Part shown: in pieces, positions 12,601-27,792 of the stretch
Layout of the letters: every line of letters begins with the position of its first letter
How positions within the stretch are numbered: the first letter of the stretch is position 1
Assembly: GCA_002794785.1 (NCBI GenBank)
Contig: NBBA01000003.1
Span: forward strand, 930,001-994,000
Direction: 5' to 3'
Source of the DNA: Coniferiporia sulphurascens
Lineage: Eukaryota > Basidiomycota > Agaricomycetes > Hymenochaetales > Hymenochaetaceae
DNA length: 64,000 nt
The notes under the pieces: generated by a model
What the model was told of the DNA's origin: nothing
The model's database searches: none
Seen by the model: only the letters and a program-made list of their open reading frames with translations
Program-made: the position numbers and the translations under genes

Positions 12601-15477
12601 ACGGCTTAACCCGCCCGCTCTCGGGAAACCTTACTTCGTCAGGGGAGTTTGCCGTGGGTATGGTGCAGTGACAATAGATTTCAAGCCGGCGTGTAGCCTA
12701 ACTAAGAAGACAATTACTTGCTACAACTTGACAGTATGGTCCCTCGTGGCCGTGGCTTGGAGCACTGACATTCTATGACGCCTTGTCTTTCCGTTAAACT
12801 GGATAAGTCTGGACCTTGGCCTATTACGGAGACGCCGATAGTCTCCGGAGTAAACAAAGTTTATAGACTTGGCTTACCATCATTGCAAACCCACTGTGTA
12901 CCTTTCCCTAAACTCTCCTTAGGACGGACTAAACGGCATGTACAGTCATTATGGTGATATTTTGGCGTGTGCCTATACCACTCTTCCCGTCTCGAAACCG
13001 ATGTCGGACAACTGCGTAATCTTCGGGTCGTTACTTGCTTCCCTGCTCACTCAGATGTGCCTTCGGTATGTCTCAAATTTCAGGTACCTAGTCCCATTCG
13101 GGCGTCCTCATATCCTCTGGCGCTCTTCTTTGTTCCGTAGAACCGGGTGCAGTGGATGGGCGTTGCGGACTCTGGGACTCGCAGTTGTATCTTGACGGAT
13201 ATGTTCAGGGGTAAACCACGCAAAAATAAGAGATTAGGAGATGGGTCTGAAACTCGTACCAGCTCTCCGAGGACTCACACCGGTGCCGACTTATCGCTTG
13301 CGTCGATTCTTTTTGGATATGACGCCTTGGAGGCTAAGTGATCAATACCTGGTCTTTTCTTTTTTTTCAATAAGTCAGGCGGAAATTTATCGAGTCATCT
13401 TAAAACACGCATGTGGCTTATTGGCTAGGGAAGCTATGAAACAATTCAGTACTATCGGGCTTAAGCTTTGAGACTCGGAATGATACTGGACTGGTTAGCA
13501 ATTATCGTGTGATCGGCAAGGGACTTTCGCCGAAAAGCAACTTAGTGTCCGTTTCATCGCACAGAAGTAAAGAATACCCTTCCACTTGTCCCACAATTGC
13601 CTTCCGCACGTGGGAGAGCAGGAGGGAGAAGAATGTTTCTATTGCAATAATCGTAGAACAAGTGGACAGGAGCGCGGTGGAACTCCGTCTCGGCATAACT
13701 TACAAATTGAGGGTGGCTGCTGAGGCCTCTGGTTGGACAGATAGCAATGGTCGTACCATGGAATTACAAGACTTGGAAACAAAGCGATTGACGCCGTATT
13801 GGTTATTATGTAAAATGTCGGTCGCCGGCCAGAAACGATTGGTGCTTTGGGTGCGTGCCCATCTGCGGGGCAGGACCCAGGTGCTTCGATGTGAAATTTA
13901 CGGCAAGCGCCTGTAGTCAATCGAGTTTCTGAGATTCGATGCATACTAACGATACGGGCACGAGACCTATTAAGTGTATATCCCCTTATGGTGGAAGGGC
14001 GTTCTCGGCCTTCTTTGATTCCTGCTTCGTCATTAGTAGTATCAAAGCAAGCGTCCTCGGGATATGATGAAACGCGATTTCGATTGCTGGTAGCATGTGG
14101 GCAGCCGAATTGACCAGGTTCGGCCGAATAAAGATTGCGCAGATTGTACAGTGCCATCGTTCCTCGGCGCCTGTTTGCGATGCAAGCCCGAGCCTGAGGG
14201 ACGGGAGCAAACAATACATATGTCAACTCGGAGAAAGGAGAAGCGATACGGCTTCGAAAGCACCCGCAGACATAATTGAAAATCGCAGAAGGAAGAATTC
14301 CTGGATGTCTGCTTATCTGGACACTCGGACTGGACACAAGCTGGTGCTCTTTGGGTTTATCCCCGGGAAATTTCCCTCTAATCCCGTTTACGAGTCATCC
14401 TCCGCGTCCCAGAGGGCAATCAAAAGTCGAAAGGATGTCCGGTTTCTCTCTGTCTTCCGCTCATTTTCATGGATCGGAAGTTCCCGAGATAAGGCTGCCC
14501 ACAGCCATCGGAAGAACACCTTCGAGCTTGTGCTACCCAGGAGCGGTGTAGAGACATCGATGCTTGATATCCGGGACGAACGAGGCTCGGAGCCTGGTAC
14601 TGGAGGAGAGTAAAAACGACCTTGGGCCCAAGCCATCATTATTTGAAGAGCTGTCCAAGTCATGTACGCCCGACCAGGCCCGAAAAATCGTTGATTAATT
14701 AGTACAAGTAGCTCCCATCAACCCTTCATTTTACATACTGGAAGGCTTATCTTGTCCTAAGAAGCGATCGAGCATTGATGATCGAGGTGAATATTACGTC
14801 GGTTAACCGTACGCGTCGGGCTTGCATGTGGGGTAAAGAGCTGATACCGCTACTCATTTTACTTCTCTGATTCCCGGACGCATACGAGGGGTGGTCTAGG
14901 ACGGCCGGGTCTTGCATCCATGCTTGTCCCTTCAGCACTAGCTCAAGTGATCAGGATTTTTCTATACCAGAATTTGGGAGCCCTTAGTACGCCACTCGGA
15001 CCGCTCGGGTCCTGGACGCATTTAATATCCTCGTGTCGCAAAAGTGGAAGGTTTTGTTGGCTTGGCCGCGCAGGATCGGGTGTACCGTAGTGGAACTGGA
15101 GGGCCTAGAAGCGCAACGAAGAGAATATTTGGAATGTTGTATTTGCATTTGTACACGTAAATAATACGAGAGTCTGCGATTAGACAAAACGTGCATGTCG
15201 CAGGAAAAAATATGCGAATCGCGTAGCTGATATGTAGATGAGTTGAGATGAGCTGAAATGCAAAGAAAATATTACAAATCGAATGGCAATGAGAGAAGAA
15301 CATAGACACTAGAATGCCTCAAAAATGTGCTTCATTTTGAGGCAAGGCGGGAGAGAAAAACAAAAACAAGAAGGCCCAAAGAGTAGGAAAAAGGGGAAAT
15401 ATGTAAACAGAATATAGAAGATGTAGTGTGCACATGTTTGACAGGCAGGCGCACCCATCATCGCTGCCATTCGCTCT
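9698..15477. other. 5.8 kb without a recognisable gene
   Basis: Both flanking genes end here (convergent), so no promoter is needed, yet 5.8 kb separates them. The first 100-200 bases should be 3' UTR of the left gene and the last 100-200 that of the right gene. Open frames of 135 codons (13509-13916, +), 172 codons (14095-14613, +) and 232 codons (13639-14337, -) overlap each other on opposite strands and show no domain, splice logic or codon bias. I saw no transposase, integrase or reverse transcriptase motif and no obvious terminal repeat. Between about 11,650 and 14,950 the sequence looks compositionally featureless. An old, decayed insertion is possible but not shown. Confidence 0.55.
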
Positions 15478-17205
15478 CTAAGGAGGAAGGTTCATTTGCG
15501 TGAGACTCTGAAAACCGCTGCGGAATTTCTCTAGCCTGCAACAAGGAAGCGCTTGTTAATGAATGGATGTCAGCAGAGAGGGTTGAAAGGGACCTACGCT
15601 GCGTTTCTCTCTTGCAGCCTGGAAGCAATGTCAGTCTCCGCGGAAGTCAAATTTAATGTCTCCTGAAGAGGCTACATACCGTGTCCTCTCCCGTTCGAGC
15701 TCCTCAATACGTCTGGTCTTAATCGACACGTCCTTATCCGCTGCAACGAGCCTCAGCCTGAGCGTCTCCATCTCCTTGTCCATGGCTTTCACAAGCGACT
15801 CCACCTCTGCCAACCCCTTCGTAGAAGCTGAGATCGCTCCCATAGCCGCGGAGACATACGACTTCGATGTATCTTTCTGGCCGGAACTTGACGCACGACC
15901 TTGTGCTAGATTCGAAGAATGTGAGTAGATGGACGCGAGCTGCGTCTGATAGCTTTCCGGCGCAACGTAGCCAGAACATCCGGCTTGGGATCCTCCGGGC
16001 TGCTCAGTCTGCGCAGGGACGGAGGCTGTCAAAAAGCTGAGGAATGAACGCAGAAAAGAGAAACGGACGGGCGCATCTTCATCCATGACCTCTTCATGTT
16101 GTTGCTGCTCGTGCGGCCTGCTAACACCTTTGCTTACGCTGGACTCGACAGTGCTTTCGCGCTGCTTGCCTTTCCCGGAGTCGCTGCCGTTGCTATTGCC
16201 ATTACCATTGACACGTGCCCTTTCCAGAGCTCGCTGCCCGGCGAGTGTGAAAGACGTCGGAGAGGCAGGGCCATCTCCGGAGAAGGTATTCTCGGACGAC
16301 GGAGAGCGCTTTGTCGACCGTAATGGCGTCGGCAGCGCTCCAGAGAAGAAACCGGTGTCCCGACGTGGAGGCGTACACGCAGGCCCGTGCTGCGTCTCTG
16401 TCTTTATTGTGAGCCGCGTCCGCTTTGATACCGGCTGCCAATGGTCTCCGTCGTCATCTGAAGCCGCCTCGTTGTACGTGGTCTCCTCATCCTCGTCGCT
16501 CACCGGAATCCGCTCCCTTTGCAGACCCTTGTTTGGGGTGTCTGCATTGGGAGTCTTCACTTGGTCCAACCCCTCCATAATGCTAGCGAGAAGCCGCGCC
16601 CGTGAGGCCGGAGACCGATTGCGCACACGTTGAGACTGAGGCGTAGTTTGGGACTGGGGCGGGGACGGAGGTTGAAGCTGGGATTGGGACGGGAGCGATG
16701 GTCGGCCTCCAGTTGACATGGTTGCGTATGCCCGTTTCCCTGGGGTAGATGGGGGAGCTGCAACATGCCTGCCTGCGTTTTTTGTAGGAGTTGGAGGCGA
16801 AAGGGACCCCGCAGAGGATGCAGGGGCCTGCGGCGACTGCGGAGGCAGGATACCAGGCAAATCATCCTCCCACTCTGCTCTCGGGGGTTGAACAGACAGA
16901 AATAGACCAAATGTGAGCCACTTATTAAGAGGGACGCTGCGGCGAGAGCTACGCACTCCAAAATTTGCAGCGCTCCTCCGAGCGCGGGCATCGATAGAAT
17001 GCTCTGATGGCAGTATCAAATTAGCAGCGGTACACTTAGACTCTATGAAGACGGACCTATCAGGATTCTTTCTGGTGTTGCTCACAAAGCGTCTCGCAGG
17101 TTCGTCGCAGGTGCATATCACGATGCCGTCGCGCAAGCAGCTTGCGGAGATGACGGAGTTTGTGCTCTGCGATGCGGGCGACGTTGTATAGCTTCCGAAT
17201 GCCAT
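15478..17205 (-). CDS. GRF zinc-finger protein with C-terminal coiled coil
   Basis: The zf-GRF domain is visible only after splicing. Exons: 17205-17057, 17003-16953, 16879-15680, 15618-15598, 15535-15478. Joined, residues about 32-75 read CTCDEPARRFV, then NPDRAFYRCPRSEERCKFW, then AEWEDDLPG: four Cys and the GRF-type core that binds zinc, and in other proteins single-stranded DNA or RNA. A long Ser/Pro/Glu-rich region with basic KRTRL patches follows, then a coiled coil that runs through a 21-nt exon to the C-terminus (RNAALEKF, ending QMNLPP). The first two donors are weak (GTCCGT, GTAGCT) but the rebuilt domain strongly supports them. A 60-nt segment at about 16068-16009 has GTCCGT...GCAG ends and is a multiple of three, so it may be a retained or spliced intron. 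Probably nuclear and nucleic-acid related, by inference. Divergent from the PAC4-like gene. Confidence 0.78.
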
Positions 17206-17488
17206 GTTCGGATGCAGAGCGACTGACGCAGTGCCAGCCGGTTTATTATACAAGGATATGAAAGGAGACAGACAAGTACTTCAATGGGTGCAGGAAGAAA
17301 GGATTAAAGGTGTTGAGTCGCTGGAAGCAGACAAGTTGGCGAAACTGAACCCGGACTCGATGGGCGTCTGACTATATTCGAAAGGTACCCGCCCGACTTT
17401 CCAACTATTATCCCCAGTTCCGAGTCTCGCCTCCGCCGTCTCGCTTTTAACGCTCAGCTCAAGGAGAGCGAAGGGCGCAGGGCGGACC
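17206..17488. promoter_or_regulatory. Shared promoter region, GRF protein / PAC4-like gene
   Basis: Only 283 bases separate the two divergent start codons, so both promoters must lie here or overlap the first exons. No clear TATA box was seen. Confidence 0.5.
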
Positions 17489-18010
17489 ATGATTGAAACA
17501 GAAATAAAGTATTTTGCGCCCTCCGACGACTCCTCGCCTGCACTCGTCGTACAATCGACGCGTCTCGTCGACTCATACATGCTCTGGGTCGGCTCGACCG
17601 AGGCGGGTCCTAACGAGGCCGAGAGAGCGCCGCTAAGCGGGAGCCTGTGCCGCGACTGGGCCTGCGCCATGCCTCCGACATCGGTAGCTCTCCGTCTTTT
17701 CCTGCTAGGCTGCATGCTGACTATGTACTAGAGTGCGGTGCCGGCATCTGCTAGCTCGCTGTTTCGCGGCCCTTCGTCGGACGTGGCGCTGTCGATGGCA
17801 CAGAGACTCGGTTCGTGATATTGGGACATCTATTTGCCCCTACGGCCGCTAATGTGGGATCTGGCAGCGCGGCGATTCAAGAAACAAATATTCCTGTCGA
17901 TCGACCTGCCGTCGTCTTCTATCGCGATGGGCCACGGCCCGAAGCTGGTGCAGGAGGCGGAGCGCAGGGTTGTTGAACGACTGCGAGAGCTGGAGGCGAC
18001 CGCAGCGTAG
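17489..18010 (+). CDS. Proteasome assembly chaperone 4 (PAC4/PSMG4-like), 138 aa
   Basis: Small chaperone that, with PAC3, helps assemble the alpha ring of the 20S proteasome in the cytosol. Exons: 17489-17683, 17732-17810, 17868-18010, giving 138 codons plus stop with consistent phases. The N-terminal strand EIKYFAP is followed by STRLVDSYMLWVGST, matching the family's 'RL-DS-LWVG-T' segment. After RDWACAMPP and a short Ala/Ser linker comes SSDVALSMAQRLARRFKKQ, then IFLSIDLP, and the C-terminal helix LVQEAERRVVERL. Order and length match human PSMG4 (about 123 aa) with a fungal insertion in the middle. The third exon completes the AQRLARRFKKQ helix across a splice (G|CG), which is strong support. 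Yeast POC4 is the distant functional equivalent. Next on the same strand is YAK1, 392 bases downstream, with its own leader. Confidence 0.82.
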
Positions 18011-18402
18011 CTCTCTATATGCGGGTGTACTGTACAGCGCATTGTGCGCAGGCGAATACTTTCGCCGGGCTCGACCGCTCTGAAGTAAATAAATAAAATA
18101 AAAGAGAAATCGATAGCAAGGCCGCGTGTGCGTGGGTATCAGCCCTTCACCACCAAGCGCTCCGGTTGCAGCGTCGTCGACTCGACGTCTGTCTTGATCT
18201 CAACCCGCATTCGGCACGCGTCGTCAGCGAGCCGACTCTGCCTGCCGCTGCCCACTCCCGTCCTGTCCTCGCCGTCGTCGTCTTCCCCGGCGTCGCAAGG
18301 ACAAACGCCTCGTGTTCGGCGCAGCCTGTCCCATTGTTCGTTCCTGCTTTCGTCTTGTGCCGCGAGCAACCGTGACCGCCGGACAAAAGAGAGGGTGAGA
18401 GC
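18011..18402. promoter_or_regulatory. PAC4-like 3' UTR and YAK1 leader
   Basis: A/T-rich AATAAATAAAATAAAA at about 18086-18102 is the likely 3'-end signal of the PAC4-like gene. The following roughly 290 bases are C/T-rich and should contain the YAK1 promoter or 5' UTR. No TATA box is evident. Confidence 0.45.
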
Positions 18403-22868
<4,466 letters not shown>

Positions 22869-23293
22869 AGCGAGCCACTGTGAATAATAGCATCTTGAGC
22901 CTGCGCGTGTTGTGTTTTCGCCCGCGATCTTTCAATATTTTACGTGACAAATTCACTTTCCCGTTCCCTTTTCTTCTCTTGTCTTCCCGATTGCAGCAGG
23001 CACGCTTCTGTGATTCGTCTGGCGTTCCCTCGCCGTCTGCGCTTTCTGGGTATCGTTCAGTGGTCGTGTCTGCGCCGGTGCAATGTACGACAGCTTCTGC
23101 ATTCACTCGCAGAATGTATAAAGATACCTTACCCGCATGCATATGTATAGCACAAGTCATGAGATGTCGAGAAGCTCAGGTACTTATCGACTGGACACTA
23201 GGTCGAGCTTCACAGATTTTTAAATGACCAGGTTCCCTCCGAGTACCATTTGAAATCCAAGTGGACAGATAGGTGTACATATACATTTTTGAA
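22869..23293. other. Convergent 3' region, YAK1 / PHOSPHO-like gene
   Basis: 425 bases between two stop codons, taken to be the two 3' UTRs. No further gene seen. Confidence 0.45.
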
Positions 23294-24417
23294 CTAGAGC
23301 AAGTCGAAGATCTCTTCAACCTCCCATGCGCCGCCCCAGTACTTAATATTACAGCGGACGCCGCCCTCCTGGTCTATCCGTCGCTGCAGCCCGCGGTGGG
23401 TCCTGCAGAGTATAGTGTCATGTCTACGTACAGAAATGTGAGATTAGTTATACACATTTGATTGGTATATGCGAGGTAAACTCGCGGACGCACTCTCTGA
23501 GACGGACAACAGGACAGAAGTCGTTCGAGCCGTCGCCGACATAGACTACGCGATCGTACGGCGCGCGGTCCTTCAAGAACGCGTCTAGTTCGTCTCCTGA
23601 TTTGGCGAAAAGGTCAGACTAGCCAATTCTTCAGCAATCATGAAGGGAAAAGACGCGCCTTTGCACATATTGGGGCTGCACCCGACAATGCAGTTGTGTT
23701 GCGGACCATCGGGATCGACGCGTCGGCGTAATTTGAGCAGTCCAGATGGGTCCCATTGCGCAGGGTTAGTGACGACAAGGTCGAAGATGTCCGTGATCTC
23801 CTTTGCCTATATGCGTGTGGCGGTTCAGTAAAAGGCATCAATATTCGTAACTGAGCTGCGGAGAGGAATGAAAGGACTTGCCTCAAGGATCGTAGAGATG
23901 AAAACAGAGTTCGAATTCGAGAGTATGAAGAAGGTAGTATCGACGTCCGTGCGCGCCTTCAGCTTTTTTATTGCCCTGATCATGGCGGGATGCTACAACT
24001 CCCCGTCCGATTAGAATGTGCCAGAGATAGACGGGAAATATTGCTCGGCTCACGAAGGGCATAATGCGCAGTGCATTCTCGATATCCTCGCGCATCTTGC
24101 CCTCTGCGTGGACCTCGCGAAGGGATTGTGCACTTTGGGCGGCGGAGGAAAGTAGTACGTTGGGTTGGTCTCTCGTCGGGATCACGACAGTGCATAGAGG
24201 AAGTCGTACACGAGATCTGTCCATTGAACAGTGGACTTGAGTGTCTTCATTTTCCTACGCAGATGGGGTGCGAGGACCTCGAAGATCCAACGGTCTGTAT
24301 CCTGGTCGGCCAGAGACCTGGGGACGGCTGTGAGCAAATCACAGCTCGGGAATACAGAGTATATGCGCACCAGTCGAAATCGAAAACGACCAGCTGTCGC
24401 TTGACACTCTGCGCCAT
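23294..24417 (-). CDS. PHOSPHO1/2-type HAD phosphatase, 248 aa
   Basis: Small HAD-superfamily phosphatase of the PHOSPHO group (animal members act on pyridoxal phosphate or phosphoethanolamine/phosphocholine); cytosolic, substrate here unknown. Seven exons: 24417-24371, 24317-24189, 24132-24054, 23992-23882, 23806-23659, 23596-23494, 23423-23294. The nucleophile motif FDFDW (Asp13, Asp15) is near the N-terminus, followed by DTDRWIFEVL and VQWTDLVYDFL. Motif II is in FFILSNSNSVF. NMCKGDELDAF and VYVGDGSNDFCPVVRL carry the metal-binding acidic residues. The end GGAWEVEEIFDLL is also family-typical. Length fits the family. Odd point: the fourth intron starts GCAAGT and the fifth GCGCGT, so two introns appear to be GC-AG; using GT instead breaks the conserved frame. 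Tail-to-tail with YAK1, and upstream of it in tandem lies the acyltransferase. Confidence 0.87.
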
Positions 24418-24686
24418 GGACACGGATGAGATGGGATAAGGAAAGGACGAAGAGCACGCCAGCGGCACGTATCCAGTATAGCAAATAAAATTAATGACTC
24501 TTCTCTCAACACTCGGCATAAATTTACTCGACCAGCGGCGCAGAAGAAATTCTCACGCCCTTTGGTTGGGTACATGGCCTCATTGACTAGTTCACTAGCG
24601 AAAGAAGCAAATAAGTACTGTATATATAACAATGCCAATTATGTGCCCTTTCTAGGATATAGTAGAAGTTATTGTCCAGCAAAAAA

Positions 24687-27370
24687 TTAGAACGACGCTC
24701 CACAATCTCGCAACAAAGCCATCGCCTTGCCAATGTCTGTTGCCTGGCGCTCTCCCCCTTTGCCGCCGACCAACCCGTCAACAGTCCCGGCCACATCATG
24801 ACTATCTGAATTTTCGTTGTACATTCTTGCAAAAACTTTTTGCAGCTTGTCCACAGCTACCGATCGCTCTTGCAAAAGAGAGCGTACCAGACTATTTTTT
24901 GACACCGGTATGAGCTGATGTTCGGCTGGAGATCCATTCCGGCTCGCCATCGCATTTTTCGAGCTCTGATCTACGTTTGCAACTTCACTCTTTTCACTCC
25001 TCTTGGCAGTGTTTAGATCCAAGCCGTTGTTTTCCTGGAGAGACTTGGCGATGTATGGATTTATAGGTGGCGGAGGCATAGTGAGATACGGTTTAAGTCT
25101 TTCATTGCTGACAGGAAGATGGGAGTTTGAAGATAAGAGAGCACGGAGAACCAGAGACGTTGCTTGCAAACGCTTGAACCTGCTTAGGAAATGAGGACAC
25201 ATTCGGACGCACATAATGAGTGTCTGATTTACCTGACATAGTTTCCTACCATTTCCCCATTATAGTGATAGACCTTAATCATTTGGAGCAGCCGATATTG
25301 AACCGGGACTACTCACCGTCAATGACCCGTGCGTGCCATATAGACAGCATGAATGCGATTCCTATGGCCCCCACAATATCTCCCATTCTGCCAAGGCTCG
25401 CCCAGCTCTTGATTCCCAGTCTCGCCGCGGTTGTCACAATTTCTAGGCATCTATCCCATCCGACCATTACGTCCTCCTGCCTTGCAAAAGGAAGGGCCGA
25501 GGCGGCCGAGTGAAGTAGCCTTGTAGCGACCTCTGCAAATTTTCCGGCTAAGCCATCCTTCACCGCGGGCAGAAGTATTCTTTTCAACGTCCTCCACACG
25601 CTCAGCCCTATCACGGATGTACCGATCGCACTACCGAAGCCACCGAACACGACCTTGAACTGTGCGCGGGCTTCCTCATCCCTTCCGGCAAGCCAACGCG
25701 CAGCAAGTGTTCCGAGAACGTACCCGGGTGAATAAGCCAGATGCGCTGGGAAAGACAGTCCAAGCGGGATGAGGACCGAAGGAAGTTGGGACAGAACACT
25801 TAAAAACGATAAAGAGAGACTCGAATGGGGGTGTAATTTCAAGTTGGAGGCATCACGAGGAAGGCATGAATTCCTTGTTGGATTCAAGGATCCAGAGGTA
25901 GAGGACGGGGGTAGCGGAATGTGCGATAATGAGGAGTGCGTCACTCCCACATAATATTGTAGAGCATTGTAACGTAAGAGTATTTCCTTCAGTTCACTAA
26001 GTGCATCCGGAAGAATAGCTTGGTCGAAAATCCCAATTAAGCTTATGCCGACGTTGAAATATGTTAAACAAGTTTCGTGAAGACCTTGGCAAAAGGCTCA
26101 CGCTTTTGACACATCCAGAAACTTTTCTAGTGGTATATTCCTCTCATCGGACCAGAGTATGCTCCGCGCCGTCTGAGCGGCGTACATCGTTTCCCTACAT
26201 GACGGGTTGTATGTATCAGGGTTTACGCACATAATCCCATTGGTGTGCAATTTGCAAGCAAGAGGGGGGACACGGTTATGGACTCACCAGTCCCTGGCAT
26301 TAATCGTAAGCCGCAGTAGTTCCCTCTCAATCTCGGCCGTGAGCGACCGTACGGCGTTCCGCTCCCCCTCACTGCCGGCCTCGCTCTGAAGGTACTGCTC
26401 CGTAAAGGATTTCAAAGGAATCGGCTTTCCATATCTATTAACAGTATCATTAAGCAGCGATAAGAATATCAAGAATACCCGAAGGCACGTACTGTACATA
26501 AAGTCGGCTGCGGTAGTTCGATTTGTCGGTATACACAATACCGACAGGTACCACGCTTACGCTATTTTTGCGGTCCACTTCCAATCCCCACCGTGCGAAT
26601 CCGAGTGCGGCGCGTGCGGCGCCCTCCTTCACTTGCACAATACGCGGCATTGTGTACGAAGTACCCTCAGGGAATACGGCAAGCGTACTGCCGCGAGAGA
26701 GTTCCCGGTATGTCACATTGAAGAGTGTTTGCTTTCCCTCACCGGCAGTACGGCCTCCCTTACCGGCTTTCAATACGATGTTACCCGAGCCTGTGATCTT
26801 CTGAGACTCTCTCTGCGTATGAGTATGATTACGCGCCACAGGTATCGAGCCTGCCGAGTGAAGAATGAAGCGCGAGACTGGGTTCTTGAACAGAGATGCC
26901 TTCGTCCAATAGGCAATTATTCTCCGATGAGGAATTGTTGCGGCTGAGCACGAGGATAAATTTATAAATTGAAATACAACTTGAAGACGAACTCACACAA
27001 GGCAGCTATGTCAATTATCTCGTTATGATGACATGGTGTTCTGATATGGTTCCATTTTAGTCCTCACTGCGGATTCGTCCGAAAGATTAAACAAGACACT
27101 CAACAATATAAGCGGGCCTGCCGCATTGACGCACTGAGACCCTGTGACGAGTACCTCTGAGAAGAACCCTGCGAGTGCACAATCGGATATGAGCCTCAGA
27201 ATACGATATGCGAGCTTAAGGTCCCGTCGCGGAGTAGCTTCAAGTTGTTGCCCAGTAGCTTGACCAACTAGCGAAAGGCCGCCTTCAGATGGTTTAGTCC
27301 AGCCTTGTACAATGTCAAGATCTGCCAAAGGCGTAGACAAGCCTGAGCTGTCCAGAGAGTGGTTGGACAT
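24687..27370 (-). CDS. Glycerol-3-phosphate/DHAP acyltransferase (SCT1/GPT2-like) with probable frameshift
   Basis: ER-membrane enzyme that acylates glycerol-3-phosphate (and dihydroxyacetone phosphate), the first step of glycerolipid synthesis. Eight exons: 27370-27105, 27040-26997, 26943-26493, 26434-26288, 26195-26102, 26041-25317, 25245-25233, 25179-24687. Block I HHNEIID (HX4D, residues 94-99) is rebuilt across two introns; also seen are IPVAR, block III FPEGTS (194-199) and VPVGIVYTDKSNYRSR. The C-terminal half carries hydrophobic segments (SVLSQLPSVLIPLGL; VGAIGIAFMLSIWHA). A 13-nt exon encodes GNYV and joins to RFKRLQA. In the 94-nt exon the first part reads WETMYAAQTARS and the second ILWSDERNIPLEKF, both family-like but in different frames; an extra base near 26160 leads to a stop at 26146-26144. 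Exon lengths total 3n+1. This is either an assembly/sequencing error or a disabled allele. About 743 aa if repaired. Start is the first ATG; an upstream TTG was ignored. Confidence 0.85.
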
Positions 27371-27792
27371 CGGCAAGAAGTACTACCAAGGGATGCGTTA
27401 ATAGGCCGGGTGCCAATAGACCACTAGGCAACCGCGTATCCCATAAGCTTTGATGATGGAAGCCCTCCTGTAAATGTATACCTAGGACTCGAAAAGGGGC
27501 AACGTATTACTACGGCGGTCGCCCACAGCGGCCTCTGCCGAGAATTCCCATGGGTCTCAGCCAAGAATCCACTGACATATTCCACGGTAGCTCCCTCCAC
27601 CACAGCACCTGCTTGGTCGTGTAAATTATACGAACTGAAGGCTGCGGTTTACATTGATTCTTTGAACGTAGTGACTCGAGGCCGCCCCGGGCCCTCACAA
27701 ACGGCCGTGCCTGACTACGGCTGCGCTGCAGCGCATAAGTCATTATGTAAATGATAAATCACGGTACGGTCACGGTGAGCACGTGGCTCGGG
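27371..27792. promoter_or_regulatory. Divergent promoter region, acyltransferase / TFB1
   Basis: 422 bases between the two divergent start codons. Contains both presumed promoters; no clear TATA box seen. The exact TFB1 start is the least certain part, so its leader may be slightly longer. Confidence 0.45.

Noticed and set aside
13509..14613. Plus-strand open frames of 135 and 172 codons, considered as a degraded mobile-element gene
   Set aside because: No transposase, integrase or reverse-transcriptase motifs, overlapped by a 232-codon minus-strand frame, and no terminal repeats seen.
16085..16633. 182-codon plus-strand open frame
   Set aside because: Shadow of the large GRF-protein exon on the minus strand; Ser/Leu-rich, no motif.
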